64,000 nucleotides of DNA. It comes from F22 sp963675625. Its GTDB lineage: Bacteria > Bacteroidota > Bacteroidia > Bacteroidales > Bacteroidaceae. Both the position numbers and the translations under genes were made by a program. The stretch is from positions 744,001-808,000 of the forward strand of contig OY776497.1 in NCBI GenBank assembly GCA_963675625.1. Reading direction: 5' to 3'. Positions 16,729 to 25,172 of this stretch are shown here, piece after piece (the stretch's first letter is position 1; the number at the start of each line of letters is the position of its first letter). Under the pieces are notes generated by a model. The model was not told where the DNA came from and did not search any database. It saw only the letters and a list, made by a program, of their open reading frames with translations.

Positions 16729-17862
16729 TTATCTCCAACCAAAAGAGTAGATAACTGTGCTGCGATAAGTATCTCCTGGCATTAATTGTATGGATCGATT
16801 TAAATGTTTATCAATGTCTGAAAAACGCCCTGGTTCTATAGCGATTCCAGCATGTGTTCTATACACAACCCCATGTTTCCCTTCACATTGAAAATCGGGA
16901 CGATTAAGTGTATACAAATAAATATCTGGTTCATCAGTCAAAATGGTCATGCTCAAACCACTACGAGGTGATTTTAATTGAAGAGCTGGCTTTTCAAGCA
17001 TGGCGCGAGTATCTAAAATATAAATATAGTCTAACCCATTATATGTTCGTACAAATGTAGTGGTGTCTTGCATCACATCCCCAATCATATGGGGGGTACG
17101 AAAATCAAAACTCTTATCTTTCACTAAAGGCTCTACTTGAATATCTTTAGAGCCGTTAGTATGTACAAGACTATCTGCATTCACATAGAGCAAATGATCT
17201 TGAATGGACAAATTAGGATCACCGCTCATATTAAAGACAGTGCCATAAGGCAATTGCATAACCGTTGGAGTTGTTACTTTTGACTGCATCCCAATAACCA
17301 AAGAGTTTTTATCACTGGCAATGGTATATACTATAGTCATATCGGTACTATCAATTCCATTAGAATAATGCGACTTCATGGCCAAATTCTCAGCATCCAA
17401 CCACTCGGCCTCAAATACTTGATGCTTTAGTGACAACATCTGCAAAGATTGAGAGTTATTGTGGTGAACAGCATTCTCATCAATGGATACAGAGTGATTA
17501 TCAGAAAGATCTGCGTGCTCTGCAGAAAGGTCAAGACAATGCGGTTTATTTATATACTCATGAATAGATTGAAAGCCCAACACCACGTCTAACCATTTCT
17601 TATTGGTTGTATCAGGAATCGCTATGGAAACAATACGAGGGCCATAATTAGTTACACACACTTCCATACCTTGATGGTTACGCAAAGTGTATAACTTAAC
17701 TTGCTTTCCATCAATAATTGTGTCAAAATTTGCAGGGCATAAGCCTGAATATGTCGCAAAGTTCTGGGAGTTATATCCTCGACAACTAGTCTCTAAAAAC
17801 AAAAATAAAATAGAAACGCCAACGAAAGAGCACATACATGTCAGCAGTGAATTAATTTTCAT
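16729..17862 (-). CDS. Aldose 1-epimerase-fold lipoprotein, probably non-catalytic
   Basis: The 377-residue protein starts with a hydrophobic signal and a candidate lipidation Cys27 (LETSC), so it is exported and probably membrane-anchored. The body is a GalM-type barrel: NHQGMEVCVTNYGPRIVSI near residue 65, GLDYIYIL where families read GYDHxFxL, and AGIAIEPGRFSD near the end, which keeps the catalytic Glu. The two catalytic histidine motifs are missing. The ANRI/LHGG region is replaced by an unrelated insert, and NHxYFNL is PYGTVFNM. It probably binds a sugar or acts structurally. It is divergent from the S41 protease, with overlapping promoters. Confidence 0.75.
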   Translation of the reverse strand: MKINSLLTCMCSFVGVSILFLFLETSCRGYNSQNFATYSGLCPANFDTIIDGKQVKLYTLRNHQGMEVCVTNYGPRIVSIAIPDTTNKKWLDVVLGFQSIHEYINKPHCLDLSAEHADLSDNHSVSIDENAVHHNNSQSLQMLSLKHQVFEAEWLDAENLAMKSHYSNGIDSTDMTIVYTIASDKNSLVIGMQSKVTTPTVMQLPYGTVFNMSGDPNLSIQDHLLYVNADSLVHTNGSKDIQVEPLVKDKSFDFRTPHMIGDVMQDTTTFVRTYNGLDYIYILDTRAMLEKPALQLKSPRSGLSMTILTDEPDIYLYTLNRPDFQCEGKHGVVYRTHAGIAIEPGRFSDIDKHLNRSIQLMPGDTYRSTVIYSFGWR

Positions 17863-17890
17863 GAGTATATTTATTTTAGTTATATAGCTA

Positions 17891-17922
17891 CAAACTTACA
17901 GATTATTTTTGATAATAGCAAG
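17891..17922 (-). promoter_or_regulatory. Promoter of the epimerase-fold gene
   Basis: The minus strand reads TAAGTTTG (17898-17891), with CTTG 20 bp upstream (17922-17919). It overlaps the divergent protease promoter. Confidence 0.5.
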
Positions 17923-17938
17923 ATTATGACTACTTTTG
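17908..17938 (+). promoter_or_regulatory. Promoter of the S41 protease gene
   Basis: This is a perfect consensus: TTTG (17908-17911), a 19-bp spacer, then TACTTTTG (17931-17938), 46 nt before the ATG. Confidence 0.82.
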
Positions 17939-17984
17939 GGAGTAATATAAAACGCTAGTATGACAGCCATTTAAATACAATATT

Positions 17985-19400
17985 ATGACTCAAAAAAAGA
18001 CTATGACACGTGCATTGCGTAACCCTTTGAATTGGGTTCTCACTCTATTAACCCTCATTTTATTCACCGCGTGTGGTGAAGATAGAACAAAGGAGTTTGA
18101 GGAAAAGACTATGCCCAATCCATGGATTTACGAACTCATGAAACAAAACTACCTCTATTATAATGACTTGCCAGAAGTAGAAGACAAGGATTATTTCGAA
18201 GACGTAACAGATTTTTTTGAGTCATTACTGTCAGACAAAGACGGAAAAAACGGAAATGCTTTTTCATATGTCGAAGTATCTGCAGAGACAAAATCTGAGA
18301 CAAATTTAAGCTATGGCTGGGACGTAACCTATTACCAAATAACAGATAGTGAAGGAGTAACTCAAGAAAACGTTTTAGTTCGTGTCAATTTTGTATATCC
18401 AGGCAGTCCAGCAGATCAAGCTGGATTAAAAAGAGGTGATGTCATTACTATGAGGAATGGAGTATACTACACATCAAGCAATTATCAAGAATTTGCTGCA
18501 CAAACCGACGCTGCTACCTTAACACTATTGACAGAGGAAACCGTATCGCTACCTGCTGCTACAAGTGCAACCTATAGCCCTATTCTCAATGCGAGTGTAC
18601 TAGACTATAGTGGGTATCGCGTGGGATATCTTGCATACTCTAAATTTATACGAGGTACAGACTTACAAAATGACGAAACATATGACAATGCACTAAGACA
18701 AACATTCACTCAGGTATTTGCACCAACTGGATTAGACGCTTTTGTTTTGGATTTACGTTACAATCGTGGTGGTGATATCCGTGCTGCTCAATTATTGACA
18801 TCTATGTTAGCTCCTGCCGAAGCTATTGGTCAACGCTTGTTCTATCTTCAGTATAACGACAAGCAAGATCCACAGACAACGGATTTCATGGCTACTACAG
18901 ATCTTATCGGAAGTGGACACAATCTGAATTTATCAAAGATCTATATATTAACAAGTAATATGACTGCTTCTGCTTCAGAATTGGTCATTAGTGCGCTTAG
19001 ACCATACATGGGGACGGATAATATCATACTCATTGGTAACACCACGTATGGTAAAAATGTAGCTATGGCTGGATTTACACACACTGATTATCCTCAATAC
19101 ACATTTTGGCCAGTTGTAGCATCAGTGCATAACACAGACGGATTCAATGATTATGTAAACGGATTTGAAGCCAACTATGAAGCCAAAGAAAGTTCATTAG
19201 CAACTCTTGAACCTCTAGGCAATACAAGCGAGTTATTACTAGCAACAGCTTTAGGAATTATAACTGGACAAGACACTCAAAACGAGGACATGACGGCTTC
19301 AACACGCTCTATAACAAAAAATAGTCTATATAGATGTGCAAAGAAATGGCGTGAACTACCTTCTCCAAGAAAAATTCATCCTGTTAAAGTAGATTTATAA
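17985..19400 (+). CDS. S41 family (C-terminal processing) peptidase lipoprotein
   Basis: This 471-residue exported protease has a lipobox LFTAC with Cys30. A PDZ domain follows (NFVYPGSPADQAGLKRGDVI, about residues 135-160), then the S41 serine protease core with DLRYNRGGD. The catalytic pair is visible as S329 (in TASASE) and K357 (YGKN), 28 residues apart; the spacing in E. coli Tsp is 25. Substrates are unknown; C-terminal processing or clearance of envelope proteins is typical. Its transcript is monocistronic by spacing, and a weak hairpin follows. Confidence 0.9.
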   Translation: MTQKKTMTRALRNPLNWVLTLLTLILFTACGEDRTKEFEEKTMPNPWIYELMKQNYLYYNDLPEVEDKDYFEDVTDFFESLLSDKDGKNGNAFSYVEVSAETKSETNLSYGWDVTYYQITDSEGVTQENVLVRVNFVYPGSPADQAGLKRGDVITMRNGVYYTSSNYQEFAAQTDAATLTLLTEETVSLPAATSATYSPILNASVLDYSGYRVGYLAYSKFIRGTDLQNDETYDNALRQTFTQVFAPTGLDAFVLDLRYNRGGDIRAAQLLTSMLAPAEAIGQRLFYLQYNDKQDPQTTDFMATTDLIGSGHNLNLSKIYILTSNMTASASELVISALRPYMGTDNIILIGNTTYGKNVAMAGFTHTDYPQYTFWPVVASVHNTDGFNDYVNGFEANYEAKESSLATLEPLGNTSELLLATALGIITGQDTQNEDMTASTRSITKNSLYRCAKKWRELPSPRKIHPVKVDL

Positions 19401-19407
19401 CAAGAGA

Positions 19408-19430
19408 AATCCCCGTATAAAAGGGGTATT
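19408..19430 (+). terminator. Weak terminator-like hairpin after the S41 protease gene
   Basis: AATCCCC pairs with GGGG-T-ATT around an 8-nt loop, 8 nt past the stop. The stem is short and no T-run follows. Confidence 0.3.
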
Positions 19431-19514
19431 ACATATCAAAAAACATCTTCATAATTTAAAACTTGAGATTTCTTTATTTAAAAACATTCTAAATAACTTC
19501 TTCGTTTGCAGTTT

Positions 19515-19537
19515 TTCTTGTACCTTTGTCACAAGAA
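19515..19537 (+). promoter_or_regulatory. feoAB promoter -7 box inside a palindrome
   Basis: TACCTTTG (19521-19528) matches the -7 consensus, 34 nt before the ATG. It lies within a perfect inverted repeat TTCTTGT-N9-ACAAGAA (19515-19521 and 19531-19537), which could be an operator for an iron-responsive repressor. The -33 sequence is poor. Confidence 0.5.
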
Positions 19538-19562
19538 ATAAAAGGTAATAATATAATAGCGT

Positions 19563-22028
19563 ATGCATTTATCTGATTTAGCCACTGGACAACGCGGAGT
19601 TATCGCTAAAGTACGAGGACACGGAGGATTCCGTAAACGCATCATTGAAATGGGATTTGTCAAAGGACAGCCTGTAAAAGTCTTACTAAACGCCCCATTA
19701 AAGGATCCTGTAAAATATCGTATTATGGATTATGAAGTTTCCTTGCGTCGCGAGGAAGCTAGATTGATTGATGTCATTACGGAAGAAGAAGTCAAGGCTA
19801 AGTCAAAACAAGAAAATACCAGCTACTTTGGAACACTTACTGATGAAACGACAAACGATGATTATCAAAAACTGATGCAGCAAGCTGCAGAAGAAAAACA
19901 TCGTGTAATTAATGTAGCCTTAGTCGGTAATCCAAATTGCGGTAAAACGTCATTATTCAACCAAGCATCTGGTGCTTGTGAACATGTGGGCAATTACTCT
20001 GGTGTCACGGTAGATGCCAAAGAGGGACATATGACTTTCAAAGGCTATTCTATTAACATCGTTGACTTGCCAGGCACCTACTCTGTTTCAGCTTATACTC
20101 CTGAAGAATTGTATGTACGCCGATATATTATAAAGCAAACTCCAGATGTCATTATAAATGTGGTCGATTCTTCAAATTTAGAACGTAATTTATATCTGAC
20201 TACTCAATTGATCGATATGAACGTACGTACTGTCATGGCACTCAACATGTACGATGAATTGAAAACAAGTGGCAACATTGTAGATATAGATCAATTAGGT
20301 ACTTTATTTGGGATGCCAGTTATTCCAACAGTCTCAAAGACAGGTGAAGGGATAGACGAATTGTTTGATACAGTTATTAAAATATATAACGACAAAGAAG
20401 AAAAGGCTCGACACATTCATATTAATCATGGTCCTGATATAGAACTATGTATTAATAAAATCCAGGAGGCAATTAGTCAAAATGAAGAAATTCGTCATCG
20501 TTTTTCAACCCGATTTTTAGCTATAAAACTCCTCGAAAATGATCACAAAATTAGGCTACGTGTTATGCGTCTTCCTAATGCTGAGCAAATTATGCGACGA
20601 GTATATAAAGCAAAAAAATATCTTCAGAGCACACTTAGAGATGATAGTGAATCTTTAATCACCGATGCAAAATATGGATTTATATCGGGGGCACTTAAGG
20701 AAACATTTACTGTAAACTCGACCCATGAGCGTAAGCTCACCAAAGCCCTTGACGAAGTATTAACTCATAAGTATTTAGGCTTCCCTCTATTCTTTTTGTT
20801 CATGTATATAATGTTCCAAATGACCTTTACACTTGGACAATTTCCGATGGATTGGATAGAGCAACTTGTTGCAGGACTTAATCACATAGCTCATAGCTAC
20901 ATACCAGAAGGCCCAATAAAGGACATGATTGTTGATGGTATCATTAGCGGTGTAGGTGGCGTTATCGTGTTCTTACCTAATATCATGATCCTCTATTTCT
21001 TCATTGCTTTAATGGAAGATTCGGGTTACATGGCTAGAGCTGCTTTTATTATGGATCGCATTATGCATCATGTGGGACTTCATGGCAAATCTTTTATTCC
21101 ACTTATCATGGGATTTGGATGTAATGTACCTGCTGTTATGGCCACACGTACCATAGAAGACAGAAAAAGTCGCTTGATAACTATGCTTATCAACCCTTTT
21201 ATGTCTTGTAGCGCACGCTTACCTGTCTATTTAGTATTTGTTGGATACTTCTTCAAAGAGTATGCAGGAGCCGTGCTCTTCAGTATGTATATTATAGGAA
21301 TCATCATAGCCATGTTAGCAGCTATTGTATTCAACAAATGGCTTATTAAAGGCGAATCGACACCTTTTGTTATGGAATTGCCACCATATAGACTGCCAAC
21401 AATGCAATCTCTATGGAGACATACATGGGAAAAAGGGAAACAATATATAGCAAAAATGGGAGGAATCATCATGATAGCTTCAATCGTTATATGGTTTCTA
21501 GGTTACTACCCAAGATATGATATTTCTGGAGCATCAACAATCGAGACAAGCCAAGTGAATGCTCAAACAGTTAATAATAATACAGAACAAAATAATGTAA
21601 ACCAAATTACTCGCTCAGACAAAGAAAATGCAGCTCTTCTACAGCAAGAACATTCTCTAATGGGTATGATTGGGCATGCAATAGAACCAGCACTAAAACC
21701 TCTTGGTTTCGACTGGCGCCTTGGTATCGGATTATTATCTGGAGTTGGGGCAAAAGAGCTTGTTGTATCTACATTATGCGTAATATATGGAACGAGTGAA
21801 GATACTGTAGAAAATGGAGGATTAGCTCAACATATGCACATCACTCCACTTATCGCTTTTGGATATATGCTATTCTGTCTTATATATTTTCCTTGTATCG
21901 CGACATTGGCTGCTATCAAAAATGAATCTGGACACTGGAAATGGGCACTATTTTCTGCCACATATACCACCGCACTTGCTTGGATACTGAGCTTTTTGGT
22001 ATTCCAAATTGGCTCAATATTTATCTAG
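19563..22028 (+). CDS. feoB: FeoA-FeoB fusion ferrous iron transporter
   Basis: This 821-residue protein imports Fe2+ across the inner membrane. Residues 1-75 are a FeoA (SH3-like) domain (MHLSDLATGQRGVIAKVRGH). A G-protein domain follows with G1 GNPNCGKTS (K128), G3 DLPGTYS and G4 NMYD. The C-terminal half carries the FeoB channel with two Gate motifs, including GFGCNVPAVMATRT and GLLSGVGAKELVVSTL. The FeoA-FeoB fusion is standard in Bacteroidota. A small Cys-rich membrane protein follows 39 nt downstream and is probably co-transcribed. The promoter has a palindrome over the -7 box, consistent with iron-regulated repression; this is inference. Confidence 0.96.
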   Translation: MHLSDLATGQRGVIAKVRGHGGFRKRIIEMGFVKGQPVKVLLNAPLKDPVKYRIMDYEVSLRREEARLIDVITEEEVKAKSKQENTSYFGTLTDETTNDDYQKLMQQAAEEKHRVINVALVGNPNCGKTSLFNQASGACEHVGNYSGVTVDAKEGHMTFKGYSINIVDLPGTYSVSAYTPEELYVRRYIIKQTPDVIINVVDSSNLERNLYLTTQLIDMNVRTVMALNMYDELKTSGNIVDIDQLGTLFGMPVIPTVSKTGEGIDELFDTVIKIYNDKEEKARHIHINHGPDIELCINKIQEAISQNEEIRHRFSTRFLAIKLLENDHKIRLRVMRLPNAEQIMRRVYKAKKYLQSTLRDDSESLITDAKYGFISGALKETFTVNSTHERKLTKALDEVLTHKYLGFPLFFLFMYIMFQMTFTLGQFPMDWIEQLVAGLNHIAHSYIPEGPIKDMIVDGIISGVGGVIVFLPNIMILYFFIALMEDSGYMARAAFIMDRIMHHVGLHGKSFIPLIMGFGCNVPAVMATRTIEDRKSRLITMLINPFMSCSARLPVYLVFVGYFFKEYAGAVLFSMYIIGIIIAMLAAIVFNKWLIKGESTPFVMELPPYRLPTMQSLWRHTWEKGKQYIAKMGGIIMIASIVIWFLGYYPRYDISGASTIETSQVNAQTVNNNTEQNNVNQITRSDKENAALLQQEHSLMGMIGHAIEPALKPLGFDWRLGIGLLSGVGAKELVVSTLCVIYGTSEDTVENGGLAQHMHITPLIAFGYMLFCLIYFPCIATLAAIKNESGHWKWALFSATYTTALAWILSFLVFQIGSIFI

Positions 22029-22067
22029 GCTAAATTAGACAAATAAACAACAACTGATATAGAACAT

Positions 22068-22328
22068 ATGACACTTTATGGACCTCAAGATTTAATCATA
22101 CTCCTTATTATTTTAGGATGTGCCACATATGTCATTAGAAGTATGTGGAAAGCATGGCATGTGACTATCGACCCCTCTCGTCCAGTACACTGTGCAGCGT
22201 GCACTTCGCCTTGTAAGCTTAAAAATATAGCCTTTATAAAAAAGACCGACTGTGTGACTCCAGTCCCTGCACAAAAAAACAAGCGTAAAAGCGCATTTTA
22301 TACAGAAAAAGCTTGCACTGTAAAATAA
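22068..22328 (+). CDS. FeoB-associated Cys-rich membrane protein
   Basis: This 86-residue protein has one N-terminal transmembrane helix (about residues 8-28) and a basic Cys-rich tail with CAACTSPCK and two more cysteines. Its size, topology and position right after feoB match the FeoB-associated Cys-rich family. By analogy with FeoC/FeoB-associated proteins it may bind iron or assist the transporter. The function is inferred from context. Confidence 0.8.
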   Translation: MTLYGPQDLIILLIILGCATYVIRSMWKAWHVTIDPSRPVHCAACTSPCKLKNIAFIKKTDCVTPVPAQKNKRKSAFYTEKACTVK

Positions 22329-22342
22329 ATTGTTTACCTTTG
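22312..22342 (+). promoter_or_regulatory. Promoter of tRNA-Cys copy 1
   Basis: CTTG (22312-22315), a 19-bp spacer and TACCTTTG (22335-22342) precede the tRNA by 21 nt. The -33 element overlaps the end of the upstream coding region. Confidence 0.68.
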
Positions 22343-22363
22343 CAACCGCAAACAAAAAGACAA

Positions 22364-22434
22364 GGTACCTTGGCCGAGCGGCTAGGCACTGGTCTGCAAA
22401 ACCAGGTACGGCGGTTCGAATCCGCCAGGTACCT
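22364..22434 (+). tRNA. tRNA-Cys (anticodon GCA), copy 1
   Basis: This 71-nt cloverleaf has acceptor stem GGTACCT/AGGTACC, D-loop GGCCGAGCGGCTAGGC, anticodon arm CTGGT-CTGCAAA-ACCAG with anticodon GCA, and T-arm GGCGG-TTCGAAT-CCGCC. The discriminator is T (U73), as expected for tRNA-Cys, and CCA is not encoded. It is identical in sequence to copy 2 at 22709. Confidence 0.97.
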
Positions 22435-22447
22435 CTTGTACGAAAAT

Positions 22448-22486
22448 AAAGAAGGTGTGTTCAAGTTATATTGACACACCTTCTTT
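22448..22486 (+). terminator. Terminator of tRNA-Cys copy 1
   Basis: AAAGAAGGTGTG plus TCAA (with one bulged T) pairs with TTGA plus CACACCTTCTTT around GTTATA, starting 14 nt after the tRNA. Confidence 0.8.
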
Positions 22487-22679
22487 CGTTGTTGTATATA
22501 ATCGGTTTCCCTTATCATTAGGTCTGGCATACATTACACAAGACAATAGCATAAGAATATAGCAACAACCAACTGCATAAGTCTCACATGAACACCATAT
22601 GCTGTATAAGTGGGTATATTTTTTCGTCCAATTGACAATAGAAAAAGGGTGTTTATGTTATCACTTTGATTTTTTTTAC

Positions 22680-22687
22680 TATCTTTG
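22680..22687 (+). promoter_or_regulatory. -7 box of tRNA-Cys copy 2
   Basis: TATCTTTG lies 21 nt before the tRNA, the same distance as in copy 1. No good -33 element is seen at 19 bp. Confidence 0.55.
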
Positions 22688-22708
22688 CACTCGCAAAAAC
22701 TGAGATAT

Positions 22709-22779
22709 GGTACCTTGGCCGAGCGGCTAGGCACTGGTCTGCAAAACCAGGTACGGCGGTTCGAATCCGCCAGGTACCT
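22709..22779 (+). tRNA. tRNA-Cys (anticodon GCA), copy 2
   Basis: This 71-nt gene is identical to copy 1, with the same acceptor stem, GCA anticodon and T-loop. The flanks differ, and it has its own -7 box and terminator, so the duplication covers little more than the tRNA itself. Confidence 0.97.
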
Positions 22780-22787
22780 CACTCAAC

Positions 22788-22823
22788 AAAAGAGGATATG
22801 TCATCACCGACATATCCTCTTTT
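22788..22823. terminator. Bidirectional terminator of tRNA-Cys copy 2 and the LytTR gene
   Basis: A perfect 15-bp stem (AAAAGAGGATATGTC and its complement) with loop ATCACC ends in TTTT on both strands. It is placed between the convergent tRNA and regulator gene. Confidence 0.9.
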
Positions 22824-22850
22824 TATTGATATCAACTTTTGAAAAAAAAT

Positions 22851-23762
22851 TTATTCTACTATCGCTTCATCTTCTTTATAATGTAAGAAGAATTCAGTCA
22901 CTTCATCTTGATAACTCTTTGAAACAGGGAGCATCTCTACCCCCGACACATCCATAACTAAATACAAAACATTGGATTGTTTACGAAGAGCTTCAACGTG
23001 CCCAAAATTAACCATGCGTGAACGATGACATCGCTTAATGGTCGTATCTTTCAAAACTGTAGTAGACAGCCTTTTCAATGTATTACGCAACAGATAGTGA
23101 GTCAACTTCCCTTGATTAAGGTAGGCGATGTCGACATAGTTATCTGCAGATTCAATATATATAATCTGAGTGGTTGTTACCGAAAATTTAAACTCCCCTT
23201 TTTCATCAGTAAATGATATAACAGCATGGGAAGAAGATGTATGCTCTTTCTGAAGCATCTTACGAATACGATTTCGTTTATCTACATTAGAAAAATACAA
23301 CCAAGATACAATATAAGGAAGCATAATAACCAAAATCGTCTTCATATTCACTTCCTCAAATGTAATAATCACATCTGTCACATTCCACCACGACCTATCG
23401 TCGTGGGCTGAAATGGTATATATTGTATAGAAAATGGACAAGACCAAAATTTCTGATATGATCCAAAGTACATACTCAATGTAATGCATCGAATGAGATT
23501 GTACAAATCTATACATAGCATACCGACTTGCAGCAATCACTAAAATACCAGTCAAAACAAGCAATGAGGAAAAGAAAAAATAATAAAGCATGGATACATT
23601 ATACCACGTTGTTGAATCAAAAGGCCTATATATATTGATAAAACACAAAGAAAATATCGCCGTGAAAATAATCAGACGAATAGTGTTATTCTTATCAACA
23701 AGATAAGCGCGAACCTGATATTTGTCACGCGATAAATATGCTTTAAGCCACTTCATGAACAT
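22851..23762 (-). CDS. Membrane-anchored LytTR-family transcription regulator
   Basis: The C-terminal domain is LytTR DNA-binding (about the last 100 residues: ITTTQIIYIESADNYVDI by analogy, here TTTQIIYIESADNY, then LKRLSTTVLKDTTIKRCHRSRMVNFGHVEAL). The N-terminal half has about four membrane helices and no receiver domain, so signal input must come through the membrane part. I start the gene at ATG 23762 (303 residues), not at the longer in-frame TTG at 23804, because the -7 box TACCTTTG (23809-23802) overlaps that upstream codon. A second ATG at 23756 is also possible. Target genes are unknown. Confidence 0.85.
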   Translation of the reverse strand: MFMKWLKAYLSRDKYQVRAYLVDKNNTIRLIIFTAIFSLCFINIYRPFDSTTWYNVSMLYYFFFSSLLVLTGILVIAASRYAMYRFVQSHSMHYIEYVLWIISEILVLSIFYTIYTISAHDDRSWWNVTDVIITFEEVNMKTILVIMLPYIVSWLYFSNVDKRNRIRKMLQKEHTSSSHAVISFTDEKGEFKFSVTTTQIIYIESADNYVDIAYLNQGKLTHYLLRNTLKRLSTTVLKDTTIKRCHRSRMVNFGHVEALRKQSNVLYLVMDVSGVEMLPVSKSYQDEVTEFFLHYKEDEAIVE

Positions 23763-23801
23763 AAATAGATGTATCTTATGGAGATAATAAATGATGCTAG
23801 A

Positions 23802-23809
23802 CAAAGGTA
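23802..23809 (-). promoter_or_regulatory. -7 box of the LytTR gene
   Basis: TACCTTTG on the minus strand sits 39 nt upstream of the chosen ATG and fixes that start. The -33 element is poor. Confidence 0.6.
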
Positions 23810-23932
23810 CATTTTTTTAATGAAGGGATAGATAAATAGAGAATAAATTTCAGCCCAATATCTAAACATTCAGCCCAAAAACACGTTGAATGCCCCATAT
23901 TAAGTGGGTATAGCCCTAGAAATAAGATAGCT

Positions 23933-23964
23933 ATTGTATAGTCCAAAAAGAGCAAGTACTTTTG
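23933..23964 (+). promoter_or_regulatory. Promoter of the DUF6051-type gene
   Basis: ATTG (23933-23936), a 20-bp spacer and TACTTTTG (23957-23964) lie 25 nt before the ATG. Confidence 0.6.
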
Positions 23965-23989
23965 CCTTTGAACCAATCGATATAAAACA

Positions 23990-25159
23990 ATGAATATCTT
24001 ACAAGACATGTATTTGGATCTTTCTAAAAGTGTTCCATATTTAAAAGAGATCATAAGAAATAGGATATCAACAAGATTAGAGGATACTCCTGTAGAAGTT
24101 GATTTCCTTCCATTTGATGAAAATAAACTAATGGATGCTTCGTGTAAAGACGATCTTAACCATATTAAAGAGTCCCAAAGACAACTAGATGTTCCATTAT
24201 TTATGGATAAATCAGATGATCTCATCACAGAGAACACCCGCTTTGACTATCCAATATTTCGTCCTGCTGGATTTACACGATCTTCATCGGCCATCCTTCT
24301 AATGCATGGACTTAACGAAAGAGATTGGGAAAAATATGCCTGCTGGGCTCAACAATTAGTACTTTTAACAGCCAAACCTGTTATTCTCTTTCCAATAGCC
24401 TATCATATCAATCGTGCACCCGATACATGGAGCAATCCAAGACAATTGATGTCATGGGTAAAAGTGCGTAATGAGATGTATAAGCGTCCAGATAATTTGA
24501 CTTTTGCCAACTTGGCTTTAAGTGAACGAATGACTAAAGACCCAATGCGTTTCTATCTATCTCAAAGAGAAACGGTATTGAATATTTGCCAACTGATGAC
24601 GAAAATACAAAAAGGACTACATCCTTTTTTGGCAGCGAATTGTCATCTTGATATTTTTGCCTACTCTATTGGGGCAATGATATCTCAAATTTTACTTCAA
24701 TCAGATATAACACCAGCTTTTAAAAATAGCAAATTATTTATGTTCTGTGGTGGTGGCACGTTCTGCCAAATGGATGGCAATTCACGATACATTATGGATA
24801 AGACAGCTTTTGATACGTTAACAACATTCTACTCGAACAAGTTTAACGCCTCTAATGATTCAATAAGCCAAGCAGCATATTCTTTATTCAATGCACCATT
24901 TTTGGCAAAAGAAAGGACAGAGTTTTATAGCCGTAATCAAAACAGAATACGAATAATCACATTAAAGAAAGATAAAGTAATTCCATCGACAAATGTCATT
25001 CAGGCTATAGGTGAGGCATCAGCAGTATGTCACAAGCAACTTGACTTCGATTTAAATTACTCACACGAAGTACCATTCCCTATAGCAAAAGAGCCCAATA
25101 AAGAGGTGAATGCGATGTTTCAAACAGTAATGAAAGAAGCTAGCCTTTTCCTTAGCTAA
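23990..25159 (+). CDS. DUF6051-like alpha/beta hydrolase-fold protein
   Basis: This 389-residue protein has alpha/beta hydrolase features. SSAILLMHGLNERDW near residue 95 resembles an oxyanion-hole strand, IFAYSIGAMIS near 225 resembles a nucleophile elbow with Ser, KDKVIPS near 330 offers an acid, and YSHEVPFP near 360 offers a His. I recall this type as Bacteroidales DUF6051. No signal peptide is seen, so it is probably cytoplasmic. The substrate is unknown. It stands alone, convergent with tamL (13 nt between stop codons). Confidence 0.7.
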   Translation: MNILQDMYLDLSKSVPYLKEIIRNRISTRLEDTPVEVDFLPFDENKLMDASCKDDLNHIKESQRQLDVPLFMDKSDDLITENTRFDYPIFRPAGFTRSSSAILLMHGLNERDWEKYACWAQQLVLLTAKPVILFPIAYHINRAPDTWSNPRQLMSWVKVRNEMYKRPDNLTFANLALSERMTKDPMRFYLSQRETVLNICQLMTKIQKGLHPFLAANCHLDIFAYSIGAMISQILLQSDITPAFKNSKLFMFCGGGTFCQMDGNSRYIMDKTAFDTLTTFYSNKFNASNDSISQAAYSLFNAPFLAKERTEFYSRNQNRIRIITLKKDKVIPSTNVIQAIGEASAVCHKQLDFDLNYSHEVPFPIAKEPNKEVNAMFQTVMKEASLFLS

Positions 25160-25172
25160 CTAGCAAACAGGA

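Noticed and set aside
22364..22779. Duplicated tRNA as possible integration (att) sites
   Set aside because: No integrase or mobile gene lies between or near; the duplicates are complete functional genes.
22234..22782. Two antisense frames with near-identical N-terminal peptides
   Set aside because: The similarity comes only from both frames crossing the identical tRNA-Cys genes.
23797..24237. Open frame of 146 codons on the minus strand between the LytTR and DUF6051 genes
   Set aside because: It is antisense to the DUF6051-like gene and runs through its promoter; no recognisable features.
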